A DNA stretch of 64,000 bases from Gemmobacter lanyuensis (GCF_014652355.1 NZ_BMYQ01000004.1:62001-126000), one strand, 5' to 3'. Numbered from the stretch's first letter, positions 35,082-43,456 are shown. Notes: a model not told the origin generated them from the letters alone. Made by a program: numbers and translations.

Positions 35082-35522
35082 ATGCATCTTCTGGTGCAGG
35101 AAGACCGGTTCGACATTGGCCGCGAAACCGAAGCCTTCATTGCCGGGCTGCGCCATGCCGGGGCAGTCGTCACCTTCACCGGGCTGGTGCGCGACAATGG
35201 CGGTCAGCTTGCCGCGATGGAGATCGAACACTACCCCGGCATGACGGAACGGGCCATCGGCGCGATCATGGATGAGGCCAAGGCCCGTTGGGCGCTGGAA
35301 GATGCGCTGGTGATCCATCGCTACGGGCGCCTTGGTCCGCAAGAGCAGATCATGATGGTCGCCACCGCCGCGCCGCACCGGGCCGATGCCTTTGCGGCGG
35401 CGGAATTCCTGATGGATTACCTGAAATCCCGTGCGCCCTTCTGGAAGAAGGAAATCGGCGCTGATGGGGCCGAATGGGTGGCTGCCAAGGCCAGCGACGA
35501 AAACGCGCTGACCCGTTGGTGA
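35082..35522 (+). CDS. moaE: Molybdopterin synthase catalytic subunit MoaE
   Basis: A 146-residue catalytic subunit of molybdopterin synthase, forming a heterotetramer with MoaD. Characteristic segments are GAVVTFTGLVRDN near residues 27-39, HYPGMTERAIGAI near 48-60, VIHRYGRLGPQEQIMMVATAAPHRADAF near 80-107 and the active-site LKSRAPFWKKE near 117-127 with the catalytic lysines. Length is typical. Co-transcribed with moaD. Confidence 0.94.
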   Translation: MHLLVQEDRFDIGRETEAFIAGLRHAGAVVTFTGLVRDNGGQLAAMEIEHYPGMTERAIGAIMDEAKARWALEDALVIHRYGRLGPQEQIMMVATAAPHRADAFAAAEFLMDYLKSRAPFWKKEIGADGAEWVAAKASDENALTRW

Positions 35523-35526
35523 CCGC

Positions 35527-36243
35527 TTAGCGCGGCAGCAGCAGGTAATCGCCCGTTTCCCGGTCGAGCCCGACAATCGCAAGACCCTGATCGAAGGCCG
35601 TGGTCAGCGCCTGACGCATCTCTGCGCGGGCAGCGCCAGCGGCGGTGGGGTCTTCCTCCAACATCCGCTCAAACCCTGCCGGAATGGCGATGCGACGGGC
35701 CTGTGCAAGCTCTGTCGGTGACAGCACCGGCTGGCCCATGCGCGCAGCCTGCACGCGGGGGCTGCCGATCACCCATTCCGCCATCAGCCGGTCCGAGGCG
35801 GTGCCGGCGTTGATCCCCGCCATTTCCCCATAGTAATCGGGCAGATAGACATGCGCCCCGGCGCCAAGGGCTGCGATGTTCAGCGTCGCATTGGTGCGGC
35901 GCAGCGGATCATAGGTCCAGCGCACCAGCGCCACCCCGTTCCGGGCGCACCAATCGTGCTGATACCACTTCAGCCGCGCGCCCAGCTTCAGTCCCCGCGC
36001 CTCGGCCCGCACCGCAAGCCGGTGCGAATGCTGCACCTGCGGGTCACGGGTGGGGAAGGCAAAGACATAGCCCAGCAGCCGGTCGCCTTGAAATGCGCCC
36101 GCGAGCAGGCCGCCTTCATGCTGAATCACCATCATCAGATCGGCGGGATCGGGGACATCCCCTTCCCCCCAGACATCGCGCTGAAGGTCTTCGGCGGCGC
36201 GGCATTCGGCCATGCCGCGCAGGTCGCGGATTTCGATGCTCAT
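35527..36243 (-). CDS. GNAT-superfamily acyltransferase linked to amino acid racemase
   Basis: A 238-residue predicted N-acyltransferase of the larger COG3375-like GNAT type: AECRAAEDLQRDVWG, then HEGGLLAGAFQGDRLLGYVFAFPT, the acyl-CoA-binding region around SHRLAVRAEARGLKLGARLKWYQ, and RWTYDPLRRTNATLNIAALGAGAHVYLPDYYG. Its start overlaps the stop of the upstream racemase gene (ATGA). In organisms where this pair has been studied, the GNAT N-succinylates D-amino acids and the racemase converts the N-succinyl-D form to L. I infer the same here. Confidence 0.78.
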   Translation of the reverse strand: MSIEIRDLRGMAECRAAEDLQRDVWGEGDVPDPADLMMVIQHEGGLLAGAFQGDRLLGYVFAFPTRDPQVQHSHRLAVRAEARGLKLGARLKWYQHDWCARNGVALVRWTYDPLRRTNATLNIAALGAGAHVYLPDYYGEMAGINAGTASDRLMAEWVIGSPRVQAARMGQPVLSPTELAQARRIAIPAGFERMLEEDPTAAGAARAEMRQALTTAFDQGLAIVGLDRETGDYLLLPR

Positions 36244-37364
36244 GCGGGGATCTCATGCTTTTGCAGGGTGACATGCGACAGGAAATCCCGATCCAGCGTG
36301 ACGCCGATCCCGGCGCCGGTTTCGGGCAGCGGCATCCAGCCGCCTTCGGTTTCCAGCTTCTGTTCGATGATGTCGCGGTGGAAATAGCGGCTGGCCGAAG
36401 AGACATCCCCCGGCTTGCGGAAATTCGGCAGGGTGGAGAGGTGGATGTTATGCGCCCGCCCGATCCCGCTTTCCAGCATGCCGCCGCACCAGACCGGCAC
36501 GTCGAACGCATCGCAAAGATCATGGATTCGCAGGCTGTCGGTATAGCCGCCTGACCGGCCGACCTTGATGTTCATCACCCGGCAAGCGCCTGATTGCAGC
36601 GCCTTGCGCGCATGGGCGGGGGTCTGGATGCTTTCATCCAGGCACAGCGGCGTGCGGATGCGCCCCTGCAGCGTGGCGTGATCATGGATGTCATTCCAGG
36701 CCAGCGGCTGTTCGATGTAGTCCAGATCGAAATCATCCATCCGCTGCAACAGCGCCGTATCGGCCAGCGTGTAGCAGCAATTGGCATCCACCGTCAGATG
36801 CGCCGTGGGGAAGGCCGCGCGTACGGCGCGCAGCAGGTCCAGATCATGCCCCGGCTTCACCTTCAGCTTGATCCGGCGATAGCCCTGCGCCAGATGGCTT
36901 TCGACCCGCGCCAGCGTGTCGTCAACGGGCGTGATCCCCAGTGAAACGCCCACTTCGACCGCCTGGCCCTGACCGCCCAGCACGGTCGAAAGCGGCACGT
37001 TCAGCGACTTGGCCCACAAATCCCAGAACGCCATTTCCAGCGTGGCCAGCGCCATGCGGTTGCCGCGCCAGCCCCGCAGCGTCGCATGCAGGGCCTGCGG
37101 GTTGGCAAAGGCCTTGCCCACCACGCCGGGCAGCAGCACCTCGGTCAGGAAAGACATGGCTCCGGCGGTGGTTTCATCCAGATAGTCGGGCAGCGGGTCC
37201 ATCACCCCTTCGGCATAACCCTCCAGGTCGCCCGACCGCAGGGTCAGCAAGGGAAAGACCTTGTCGTGCATCGTGCCGGTCGAAATGGTGAAGGGCGTGA
37301 CCAGCGGCAGGCGGACAAGACGCAGCTCGGCGCTGTCGATGTGCAGGGGCGAACGTAGGGGCAT
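36240..37364 (-). CDS. N-succinylamino acid racemase / o-succinylbenzoate synthase family enolase
   Basis: A 374-residue enolase-superfamily enzyme of the MenC/NSAR group. The KxK catalytic pair (Lys 166 and 168 in IKLKVKPG), metal ligands Asp 193 (TVDAN), Glu 218 (YIEQP) and Asp 243 (LDES), and Lys 267 (NIKVGRSGG) are all present, so it should be active. As Rhodobacteraceae use ubiquinone and no menaquinone genes are near, o-succinylbenzoate synthesis is unlikely; racemisation of N-succinylamino acids fits with the coupled GNAT gene. Divergent from an RpiR regulator, with a palindrome between them. Confidence 0.82.
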   Translation of the reverse strand: MPLRSPLHIDSAELRLVRLPLVTPFTISTGTMHDKVFPLLTLRSGDLEGYAEGVMDPLPDYLDETTAGAMSFLTEVLLPGVVGKAFANPQALHATLRGWRGNRMALATLEMAFWDLWAKSLNVPLSTVLGGQGQAVEVGVSLGITPVDDTLARVESHLAQGYRRIKLKVKPGHDLDLLRAVRAAFPTAHLTVDANCCYTLADTALLQRMDDFDLDYIEQPLAWNDIHDHATLQGRIRTPLCLDESIQTPAHARKALQSGACRVMNIKVGRSGGYTDSLRIHDLCDAFDVPVWCGGMLESGIGRAHNIHLSTLPNFRKPGDVSSASRYFHRDIIEQKLETEGGWMPLPETGAGIGVTLDRDFLSHVTLQKHEIPA

Positions 37365-37424
37365 GGCCTCTCCTGAATCTCGGTCTGGGGGCAATGTCGG
37401 AAAAACTTGCATGTAAGTCAACAA

Positions 37425-37440
37425 TGATAGAAAACTATCA
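37425..37440. promoter_or_regulatory. Palindromic operator candidate between racemase and RpiR genes
   Basis: TGATAG-AAAA-CTATCA is a perfect 6-4-6 dyad in the 99-base divergent gap, 24 bases before the RpiR start codon. It is the obvious candidate site for autoregulation by RpiR and control of the racemase operon. Confidence 0.5.
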
Positions 37441-37463
37441 AAAATGAAACTGCCGAGGGCCGC

Positions 37464-38327
37464 ATGGAACAGGATCTGCGCAACCGCCTGCAACACAGCC
37501 TGCAAGGCGCCACCCGGGCCGAGGCCGCGCTGGCGGGCTGGTTGCTGAACAATCTGGATCAGCTGCCCTTTGAAACGGCGGCCTCGGTGGCGGGCCATGC
37601 GGGCGTGTCCGAGGCGACGGTGGGCCGCTATTGCCGGTCGTTGGGATATGCGCATTTCAAGGCGCTGAAGACGGCCTTGCAGGATCAGCGCCGCGATGGC
37701 GCCTGGCGCGGGGGAGATTGGCTGCGCGACTTTGCCGCCCGCGGCGCCGAGGCCGACGATATCGGCCTGCAGCGAGAGGTGCTGGCGATCCTGCGCAACC
37801 ATGAAACCGCCCGCAGCCCCGAATTCCACCGTGTCGCCCACCGTCTGGCAACGGTGCCGCAGGTCTTTGTCGCGGGCTTTCAGACCGAGCGCGGCCATGC
37901 AAGCTGTCTGGCCCATATGCTGCAATACCTGCGCCCCGGGGTGCAGTTGGCCGATGTCGAGGGGGGGCATTTTTCGGAAATTCTGCTGGCACCGCCGGGG
38001 CAGGTGGCGCTGGTGCTGTTTGACGCCCGCCGCTATTCCCGTCTGACCGAGGCGCTGGCGCGGCAGGCGCGTGCTGCCGGGGTGCCGGTCACACTGATCA
38101 CCGATCCGCATTGCGGATGGGCGCATGGCGTGGTGGATGAGCTTTTCACCGTGCCCACCGATTTCAACCTGTTCTGGGATGCGACCTCGGCCTTTGCCAG
38201 CCTGTCGGGGCTGTTGGTCAATGCCGTATTCCGCGAACTTGGCCCCGAGGTGGAAGCGCGGATGAGCCGGGTTTCCGCGCTTCACGGGGCTTTCATCGGC
38301 CACACGACGGCCGGGCAGGGGCGTTAG
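37464..38327 (+). CDS. MurR/RpiR family transcriptional regulator
   Basis: A 287-residue regulator with an RpiR helix-turn-helix (ETAASVAGHAGVSEATVGRYCRSLGY, residues about 35-60) and a C-terminal SIS domain (FVAGFQTERGHASCLAHMLQYL near 140-160; VALVLFDARRYSRLTEALARQARAAGVPVTLITD near 180-213). SIS domains sense phosphorylated sugars or related metabolites. It is divergent from the racemase-GNAT operon and probably controls it. Its stop codon overlaps the convergent FAH gene by four bases. Confidence 0.88.
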   Translation: MEQDLRNRLQHSLQGATRAEAALAGWLLNNLDQLPFETAASVAGHAGVSEATVGRYCRSLGYAHFKALKTALQDQRRDGAWRGGDWLRDFAARGAEADDIGLQREVLAILRNHETARSPEFHRVAHRLATVPQVFVAGFQTERGHASCLAHMLQYLRPGVQLADVEGGHFSEILLAPPGQVALVLFDARRYSRLTEALARQARAAGVPVTLITDPHCGWAHGVVDELFTVPTDFNLFWDATSAFASLSGLLVNAVFRELGPEVEARMSRVSALHGAFIGHTTAGQGR

Positions 38328-39163
38328 GCGTCGTTTTCGCAGACCTGGCGCTGGCTGCCCAGGCCGTCGATCCCCAGCTCGACCACATCGCCCGCCTTCA
38401 GATAACGCGGCGGCTTCATCCCCATGCCCACGCCGGGCGGCGTCCCGGTCGAGATGATGTCGCCCGGATGCAGCGTGAAGAACTGCGAGAGGTAGGAGAC
38501 AAGGAAGGGCACCTGATAGACCATCGTCGCGGTCGAGCCCGATTGCATCGTCTCGCCGTTGACCTTCAGCCACATGTTCAGGTTGTTCGGCTCTGGCACC
38601 TCATCGGCGGTGACAAGCCAAGGGCCGGTGGGCCCGAAATTGTCCGAGGATTTGCCCTTGGACCACTGCCCCGACCTCTCGGTCTGATAGGCGCGTTCCG
38701 AAACGTCGTTCACCACGAAATAGCCCGCGACATGGGCCATCGCCTCGGCCTCGGTCACATATTTGGCGGTCTTGCCGATGACAAAGCCCAGCTCGACTTC
38801 CCAATCCGTCTTTTCCGATCCGCGGGGAATCAGGATCGGGTCGTTCGGCCCGCAGATGGCGCTGGTATATTTCGCAAAGATCACCGGTTCGGGCGGCACG
38901 GCCATGCCACTTTCGGCGGCGTGGTCGGAATAGTTCAGGCCGATGCAGATGAACTTGCCCACATTGCCGACGCAGGCGCCAAGGCGGGGGTTCCCCTCGA
39001 CCAGCGGCAGAGTGGCCGGGTCCAGGGCCGCCAGCGGTGAAAGATCGGCCAGCACCGGCCCCGCAATGTCCCTGACATGGGCCGAAAGATCGCGCAGGCG
39101 GCCTTGGGCATCAATCAGACCGGGTTTTTCGGCACCGCGGGCGCCGTAGCGGACAAGTTTCAT
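38324..39163 (-). CDS. Fumarylacetoacetate hydrolase family protein
   Basis: A 279-residue FAH-fold enzyme, metal-dependent, cleaving C-C bonds in 2,4-dioxo acids or related compounds. The metal-binding region is seen in WEVELGFVIGKTAKYV near residue 115-130, together with ICIGLNYSDHAAESG near 70-84 and STGTPPGVGMGMKPPRYLKAGD near 235-256. With the SDR just upstream it resembles the dehydrogenase/hydrolase pair of the non-phosphorylating L-fuconate pathway (2,4-diketo-3-deoxy-acid hydrolase). It is the last gene of the gbcA-gbcB-SDR-FAH row on this strand. Confidence 0.85.
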   Translation of the reverse strand: MKLVRYGARGAEKPGLIDAQGRLRDLSAHVRDIAGPVLADLSPLAALDPATLPLVEGNPRLGACVGNVGKFICIGLNYSDHAAESGMAVPPEPVIFAKYTSAICGPNDPILIPRGSEKTDWEVELGFVIGKTAKYVTEAEAMAHVAGYFVVNDVSERAYQTERSGQWSKGKSSDNFGPTGPWLVTADEVPEPNNLNMWLKVNGETMQSGSTATMVYQVPFLVSYLSQFFTLHPGDIISTGTPPGVGMGMKPPRYLKAGDVVELGIDGLGSQRQVCENDA

Positions 39164-39199
39164 TTCAGATCCTGTGGTTGGTCAGCAGGGAGGGGCGGC

Positions 39200-39937
39200 T
39201 CAGGTCGTCCAGCCGCCATCGATGACATGTTCGGTGCCGGTGGTGAAGGCCGCCTCGTCCGAGGCGAGATAGCAGACAAGCGCCGCGATTTCTTCGACCC
39301 GGCCCAGCCGGCCCATGGCCTGCCGCGCGACAAAGGCCTTCAGAGCGGCGTCATAATCGCCGGTGGCGCGCAGCCGGTCTTGCAGGCTGGGGCTGTCCAC
39401 CGTGCCGGGGCAGATTGCATTGCAGCGGATGCCCTGCGTCACATGGTCGGCGGCCACGGCGCGGGTCAGGCCCACCACCGCCGCCTTCGAGGCGGAATAG
39501 ACCGCGCGGTTCACCGGCCCCTTCTTCGGCCCTGCGACAGAGGACATGTTGATGATCGACCCGGCACCCTGTGCCAACATCCCCGGCAGCACGGCGCGGA
39601 TCATGCGGAACTGCGCCTTCACGTTCAGATCGAAGGCCAGATCCCACTCCGCCTCGGTTGCCTCAAGGACGGTGCCGGCATGCACGATGCCCGCGCAGTT
39701 GAAGAGAATGTCGAAAGGCCCGGTTTCCGCCACCAGCGCGGTGATCGCGGCCGGGTCCAGCACATCCAGCACCCGTGCGGTCATGCCGGGCTGCTGGGCC
39801 AGATCGGCCAGCAAGGCGGGGTTGATATCGGTGGCCACCACCCGCGCCCCTTCGCGCGCCATACGTTCGGCCGAGGCACGGCCAATGCCTTGCCCGGCGG
39901 CGGTGACAAGGGCGGTCTTGCCTTCCAGTCGTTTCAT
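39200..39937 (-). CDS. SDR family oxidoreductase, 2-keto-3-deoxy-acid dehydrogenase-like
   Basis: A 245-residue NAD(H)-type short-chain dehydrogenase: AAGQGIG cofactor motif (residues 13-19), Asp in VVATDIN suggesting NAD preference, NCAG, and the YSASK catalytic motif near residue 148. The RLEGKTALVTAAGQGIG start and the CNAICPGTVDSPSL segment are typical of the DHRS6/2-keto-3-deoxy-L-fuconate dehydrogenase group. It lies between gbcB and the FAH gene; with the latter it could process a hydroxy/keto acid released after demethylation or belong to sugar-acid breakdown. Confidence 0.82.
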   Translation of the reverse strand: MKRLEGKTALVTAAGQGIGRASAERMAREGARVVATDINPALLADLAQQPGMTARVLDVLDPAAITALVAETGPFDILFNCAGIVHAGTVLEATEAEWDLAFDLNVKAQFRMIRAVLPGMLAQGAGSIINMSSVAGPKKGPVNRAVYSASKAAVVGLTRAVAADHVTQGIRCNAICPGTVDSPSLQDRLRATGDYDAALKAFVARQAMGRLGRVEEIAALVCYLASDEAAFTTGTEHVIDGGWTT

Positions 39938-40045
39938 TCCGGCTCCCCCCGGGCGCGGGCGGCGCCCGACCTCGCGTGGTCAGGCGCAGGCCCGCAGCGC
40001 TGCCCCCGCAGAATGCAAGAGCCCCGGCGAAAGGCAACCGTCTTT

Positions 40046-41113
40046 TCAGGCCTCGATCGTGACAGCGCCGATCGGGTGGGAACAACAGGCGAGGATATAG
40101 CCCTCGGCGATGTCGCTGTCGCTGATGCCGCCGTTATGCACCATATGCACCTCGCCCGAGACTTTCTTGACCTTGCAGGTCCCGCAAAGCCCGAAGTTGC
40201 AGCCCGAAGGCATGCGGATCGCGGCGGTCTTGGCGACCTGCAGGATGGTGTCGGTTTCTGCGCAGCTGCGGGTGATGCCGCTTTGTGTGAAGATGACCTG
40301 CGCCTGCACCGCCTCGTCGGGGACACGGTCGTCAAAGACGGCGGGTTGCGGTGCCGGGGCTGCGCCAAAGCTTTCCTGATGGTAGCGCGACATGTCGAAA
40401 TGCAGCGAATTCAGGATCTCGCGCACATTGGCCATGAAGCCTTCGGGGCCGCAGCAATAGACCTCGCGCTCCAGATAATCGCCGCAGATCAGACCCAGCA
40501 TCAGCTGGTTCAGCGTGCCGCGATAGCCGGTCCAAACCTCATAGGGATCCGCCCCCATGACGACGAAATGCAGCTTCAGCCCCGCAATGCGGCTGGCCAT
40601 GTATTCCAGCCGCTTGCGGAAGATCAGATCGACCGGGCGGTTGGCGCATTGCACGAAACAGATGTCGGGTTCATCGCCGCGTTCAAACAGCGTGGTGGTC
40701 ATCGACATCATCGGCGTGACGCCCGACCCGGCCGAGATGAACAGGTATTTGCCATCAGGCTGCGTCGGCAGGTGGAATTCACCCGCCGGGCCGCGCGCAT
40801 TCAACACCATGCCGGGACGAAGATGATCCAGCATCCAGCGCGTGCCAAGCGACCCGGGCTGCGCCTTCACTGTCACCGTGAGATAAGAGTTGGTTATAGG
40901 TGAGGACGAGATCGTATAGGTCCGCCAGACCGGCCCCTCGGGCAGGGGCAGTTCCAGCGTGATGAATTGCCCCGCCATGAAGCGGAAAGTCGCGCCCGAG
41001 GCGGGGCGGAAGGAAAAGGTCATCACTTCCGGCGCTTCGGGAATGACCATCACACAGGTCAGCGGTTCGTCGTCCGTCCAGACCGGGCTGTCGCGGTGGG
41101 GCATCGGGATCAT
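40046..41113 (-). CDS. gbcB: Betaine monooxygenase reductase component (GbcB type)
   Basis: A 355-residue electron-transfer partner for the Rieske oxygenase. Residues 1-230 are a ferredoxin-NADP reductase module (RTYTISSSP flavin motif near 65, ISAGSGVTPMMSM near 120, CCGPEGFM near 215); the C-terminal 90 residues are a plant-type [2Fe-2S] ferredoxin with CNFGLCGTCKVKK near 310-322 and a last Cys near the end. This FNR-plus-C-terminal-ferredoxin order is that of GbcB and carnitine/stachydrine demethylase reductases. Start at 41113 is supported by GGAG seven bases upstream, four bases after the gbcA stop. Confidence 0.88.
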   Translation of the reverse strand: MIPMPHRDSPVWTDDEPLTCVMVIPEAPEVMTFSFRPASGATFRFMAGQFITLELPLPEGPVWRTYTISSSPITNSYLTVTVKAQPGSLGTRWMLDHLRPGMVLNARGPAGEFHLPTQPDGKYLFISAGSGVTPMMSMTTTLFERGDEPDICFVQCANRPVDLIFRKRLEYMASRIAGLKLHFVVMGADPYEVWTGYRGTLNQLMLGLICGDYLEREVYCCGPEGFMANVREILNSLHFDMSRYHQESFGAAPAPQPAVFDDRVPDEAVQAQVIFTQSGITRSCAETDTILQVAKTAAIRMPSGCNFGLCGTCKVKKVSGEVHMVHNGGISDSDIAEGYILACCSHPIGAVTIEA

Positions 41114-41117
41114 GGGA

Positions 41118-42356
41118 TCACTCCGCCGCCAGACGGGCCGCAGGGGCATCCATGCCGTCGCGCAGGGCCTGGCAATACCAGTCCACGAACTGGTTCACGC
41201 CGCCTTCCTGCACGGGGCTGTAGGGGCCGGGGACATAGCCGGGGCTGTTGATGCCCTGCTGGTTTTCCTCGACGATGCGGCGGTCTTCGTCATTGGTGTC
41301 GATCCAGACCTCGGTCAGGCGCTTGAGGTCGTAATCCACCCCTTCGACCGCATCCTTGTGGACAAGCCAGGTGGTGGTGACCTCGGTTTCCTCGGGGCCA
41401 AGGGGCAGCACGCGGAAGTTCAGCACCTGATCCGACAGGAAGTGGTTCCAGGTGTTGGGATAGTGGTAATAGAGGCAAGACCCCGCATCATCGAAGGGCA
41501 CGGTGCCCAGACGGCGGCGCGACGCGGCCTTGCCATCCAGCGTATAGCTGACGGCCGAACCGACAAACGGGATGCGGACAAAGCGCCAGCGCTCATCCTC
41601 GGCGCATTTGTATTTCGACGGCAGACCCGCGGCCTCGCAGCGGTTCACATGGGCCAGACCCATGTTCGAGGTGGTGCTGTCATCCGCCCCCACCAGATTC
41701 GGATCATCCGGGAAGGTCACGCAAAGCGCGGGGTGGTTGCCCGAGCAGTGATAGCACTCGCGGTTGTTTTCCAGCACCAGCTTCCAGTTGGCCTTTTCCA
41801 CGATGCGCGACTGATAGGCGACCTTCAGGTTCGCCGGATCATGCGGGCCGATGTAGCGGGCGGCCTGAGCCTCAAGCTCGGCCGTATCGGCGGGCTGATC
41901 GGCGAGGCAGACATAGATCATGCCCTGAATCTCGCGGCAGTGGACGGGGCGCAGGCCGTGGTCTTGCGGCTTGAAATCAGGGCCCATTTCCCGCGCCCAA
42001 AGCAGTTTCCCGTCCAGATCATAGGTCCACTGGTGGTAGGGGCACACGATGCGCGGAGAGTTCGCCTTGTGGCTGGCGCAAAGACGGCTGCCACGGTGGC
42101 GGCAGGAATTGTGGAAGGCCCGCACGACGCCATCCTTGGCGCGCGCCAGCAGCACCGAGGCCGCGCCGATCTGCACGGTCTGCAGCGTCTCGCCCTTGGG
42201 CAGTTCTGCCGAGGCGGCCACGAAGATCCAGCTCTTCGACCAGATCAGGTCCAGATCGGCCTGATGCATCTTGGGGTCATTGTAAAAGGGCTGGGGCAGC
42301 GAATGCCACGGGCGGCGGCTATCCAAAAGGGCGCGGAGTTCGGTGTACTGGGTCAT
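41118..42356 (-). CDS. gbcA: Rieske-type betaine N-demethylating monooxygenase (GbcA/stachydrine demethylase type)
   Basis: A 412-residue oxygenase with a Rieske centre (CRHRGSRLC...CPYHQW, residues about 87-108) and a non-heme iron site in NWKLVLENNRECYHCSGNHP near residue 205-225. Such enzymes oxidatively remove an N-methyl group from quaternary amines as formaldehyde, taking electrons through GbcB. By sequence alone glycine betaine and proline betaine demethylases are hard to separate; the neighbouring HpbD-like epimerase favours proline betaine or hydroxyproline betaine. Divergent from a LysR regulator with a TAAC-N6-GTTA dyad (42468-42481) in the gap. Confidence 0.85.
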   Translation of the reverse strand: MTQYTELRALLDSRRPWHSLPQPFYNDPKMHQADLDLIWSKSWIFVAASAELPKGETLQTVQIGAASVLLARAKDGVVRAFHNSCRHRGSRLCASHKANSPRIVCPYHQWTYDLDGKLLWAREMGPDFKPQDHGLRPVHCREIQGMIYVCLADQPADTAELEAQAARYIGPHDPANLKVAYQSRIVEKANWKLVLENNRECYHCSGNHPALCVTFPDDPNLVGADDSTTSNMGLAHVNRCEAAGLPSKYKCAEDERWRFVRIPFVGSAVSYTLDGKAASRRRLGTVPFDDAGSCLYYHYPNTWNHFLSDQVLNFRVLPLGPEETEVTTTWLVHKDAVEGVDYDLKRLTEVWIDTNDEDRRIVEENQQGINSPGYVPGPYSPVQEGGVNQFVDWYCQALRDGMDAPAARLAAE

Positions 42357-42467
42357 GGGCGTTTCCTTGGCGCGGGGCCGGGGACGGGCGGTCTGCGCGG
42401 CCCCGGACAGCAATCTGGCTGCGCTGAAGGAACACCCAACGCCATTGCGCCGCAACGCCACAAAGAT

Positions 42468-42481
42468 TAACCCTAGAGTTA
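42468..42481. promoter_or_regulatory. Dyad in the gbcA/LysR divergent promoter region
   Basis: TAAC-CCTAGA-GTTA lies in the AT-rich centre of the 151-base gap and has a LysR-like layout. It is about 26 bases before the LysR start and 112 before gbcA. Confidence 0.4.
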
Positions 42482-42507
42482 GAAATACTAAGCCAATCGG
42501 GGGCGGA

Positions 42508-43422
42508 ATGGCACAGGATCCCGGCACCCGCCGGTCAGAGCGCGCGATGGGTCTGCCCTCGGTCACGGCGCTTGTGGCCTTTGAGGCGGCGGCGCGGCAC
42601 GAGGGCTTCAAGATGGCTGCGGCCGATCTGAACGTGACCCCCGCCGCTGTCAGCCAGCAGATCAAGGCGCTGGAGCAGGATCTGGGCTTTGCGCTGTTTC
42701 ACCGCAATGCACGCGGCGTCACGCTGACCGATGCGGGGGCGCAGCTTTTTCGGGCGGTGCGCCGGGGCTTTGATGGCATTGCCCGCACCATCGATCAGCT
42801 GCGCGAAACTTCGTTGAACGAGGATGTGAGCCTGCAGGCCACCACGGCGGTCTCCGCCTTCTGGCTGACGCCGCAGCTGACCCGCTTCTGGCGGGAGCAT
42901 GGTGATATTGCCGTTTCGCAAACCGTGACCGACAGCGCCCATGTCGCCCGGCCCTGCGATCTGAAGATCTTTTACGGTAGCCCCACGGATGAGGTGGGCG
43001 ATGTGCAGCTGCTGTTCCGGGACTGGATTTCCGTCCTCGGCAGCCCCCATTTCCTGCGCCGCCATGCGCCGATCCTGCCGGAAATGCTGGCAACCCTGCC
43101 CGTGATTCGCATGCATGCCGAGGATCGCCGCTGGATCGACTGGCGCGAATGGGCGCAGCTGACGGGCTATGACGGGGGCTTCGGGCCAGGGTTGCGCGTG
43201 AACAATTATGCCATCGCCGCCCAGGCCGCCGAAGACGGTCTTGGCCTGATTCTGGGATGGGAGGCGCTGCTGCGCCGGGTGATCGACAGCGGGCGACTGG
43301 TCCGTGTCCTTGGCCCCCGGATCGAGGCGCCCCATGCGTTCTACATCGTTGCGCGGTCGGGGGCGCCGGCCAAGGCGCTGCTGCTGCGCGACTGGCTGGT
43401 CGCCTCGGCCCGCGCGGCCTGA
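42508..43422 (+). CDS. LysR family regulator (GcvA-like)
   Basis: A 304-residue LysR protein of the GcvA branch: PSVTALVAFEAAARHEGFKMAAADLNVTP then AVSQQIKALEQDLGFALFHR form the winged helix (residues 18-65). The effector domain follows. It is divergent from the Rieske oxygenase operon and directly ahead of the MttB-like gene, so it may control both. The ATG at 42508 has GGGGGCGG just ahead; a second ATG at 42547 (MGLPSVTAL) would also give a normal LysR start. Confidence 0.85.
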   Translation: MAQDPGTRRSERAMGLPSVTALVAFEAAARHEGFKMAAADLNVTPAAVSQQIKALEQDLGFALFHRNARGVTLTDAGAQLFRAVRRGFDGIARTIDQLRETSLNEDVSLQATTAVSAFWLTPQLTRFWREHGDIAVSQTVTDSAHVARPCDLKIFYGSPTDEVGDVQLLFRDWISVLGSPHFLRRHAPILPEMLATLPVIRMHAEDRRWIDWREWAQLTGYDGGFGPGLRVNNYAIAAQAAEDGLGLILGWEALLRRVIDSGRLVRVLGPRIEAPHAFYIVARSGAPAKALLLRDWLVASARAA

Positions 43423-43435
43423 CCGCACTTGGCCG

Positions 43436-43456
43436 AATTCGACATTATGTCGAATT
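43436..43456. promoter_or_regulatory. Perfect palindrome upstream of the MttB-like gene
   Basis: AATTCGACA-TTA-TGTCGAATT is a perfect 9-3-9 dyad, also readable as a LysR box TTCGAC-N5-GTCGAA (T-N11-A). It lies 14 bases after the LysR stop and 84 bases before the methyltransferase start, an ideal activator position. Confidence 0.6.

Noticed and set aside
36240-37364. Menaquinone-pathway o-succinylbenzoate synthase (MenC proper)
   Set aside because: No men genes nearby, and this family of bacteria normally uses ubiquinone; the coupled GNAT gene favours the racemase role.
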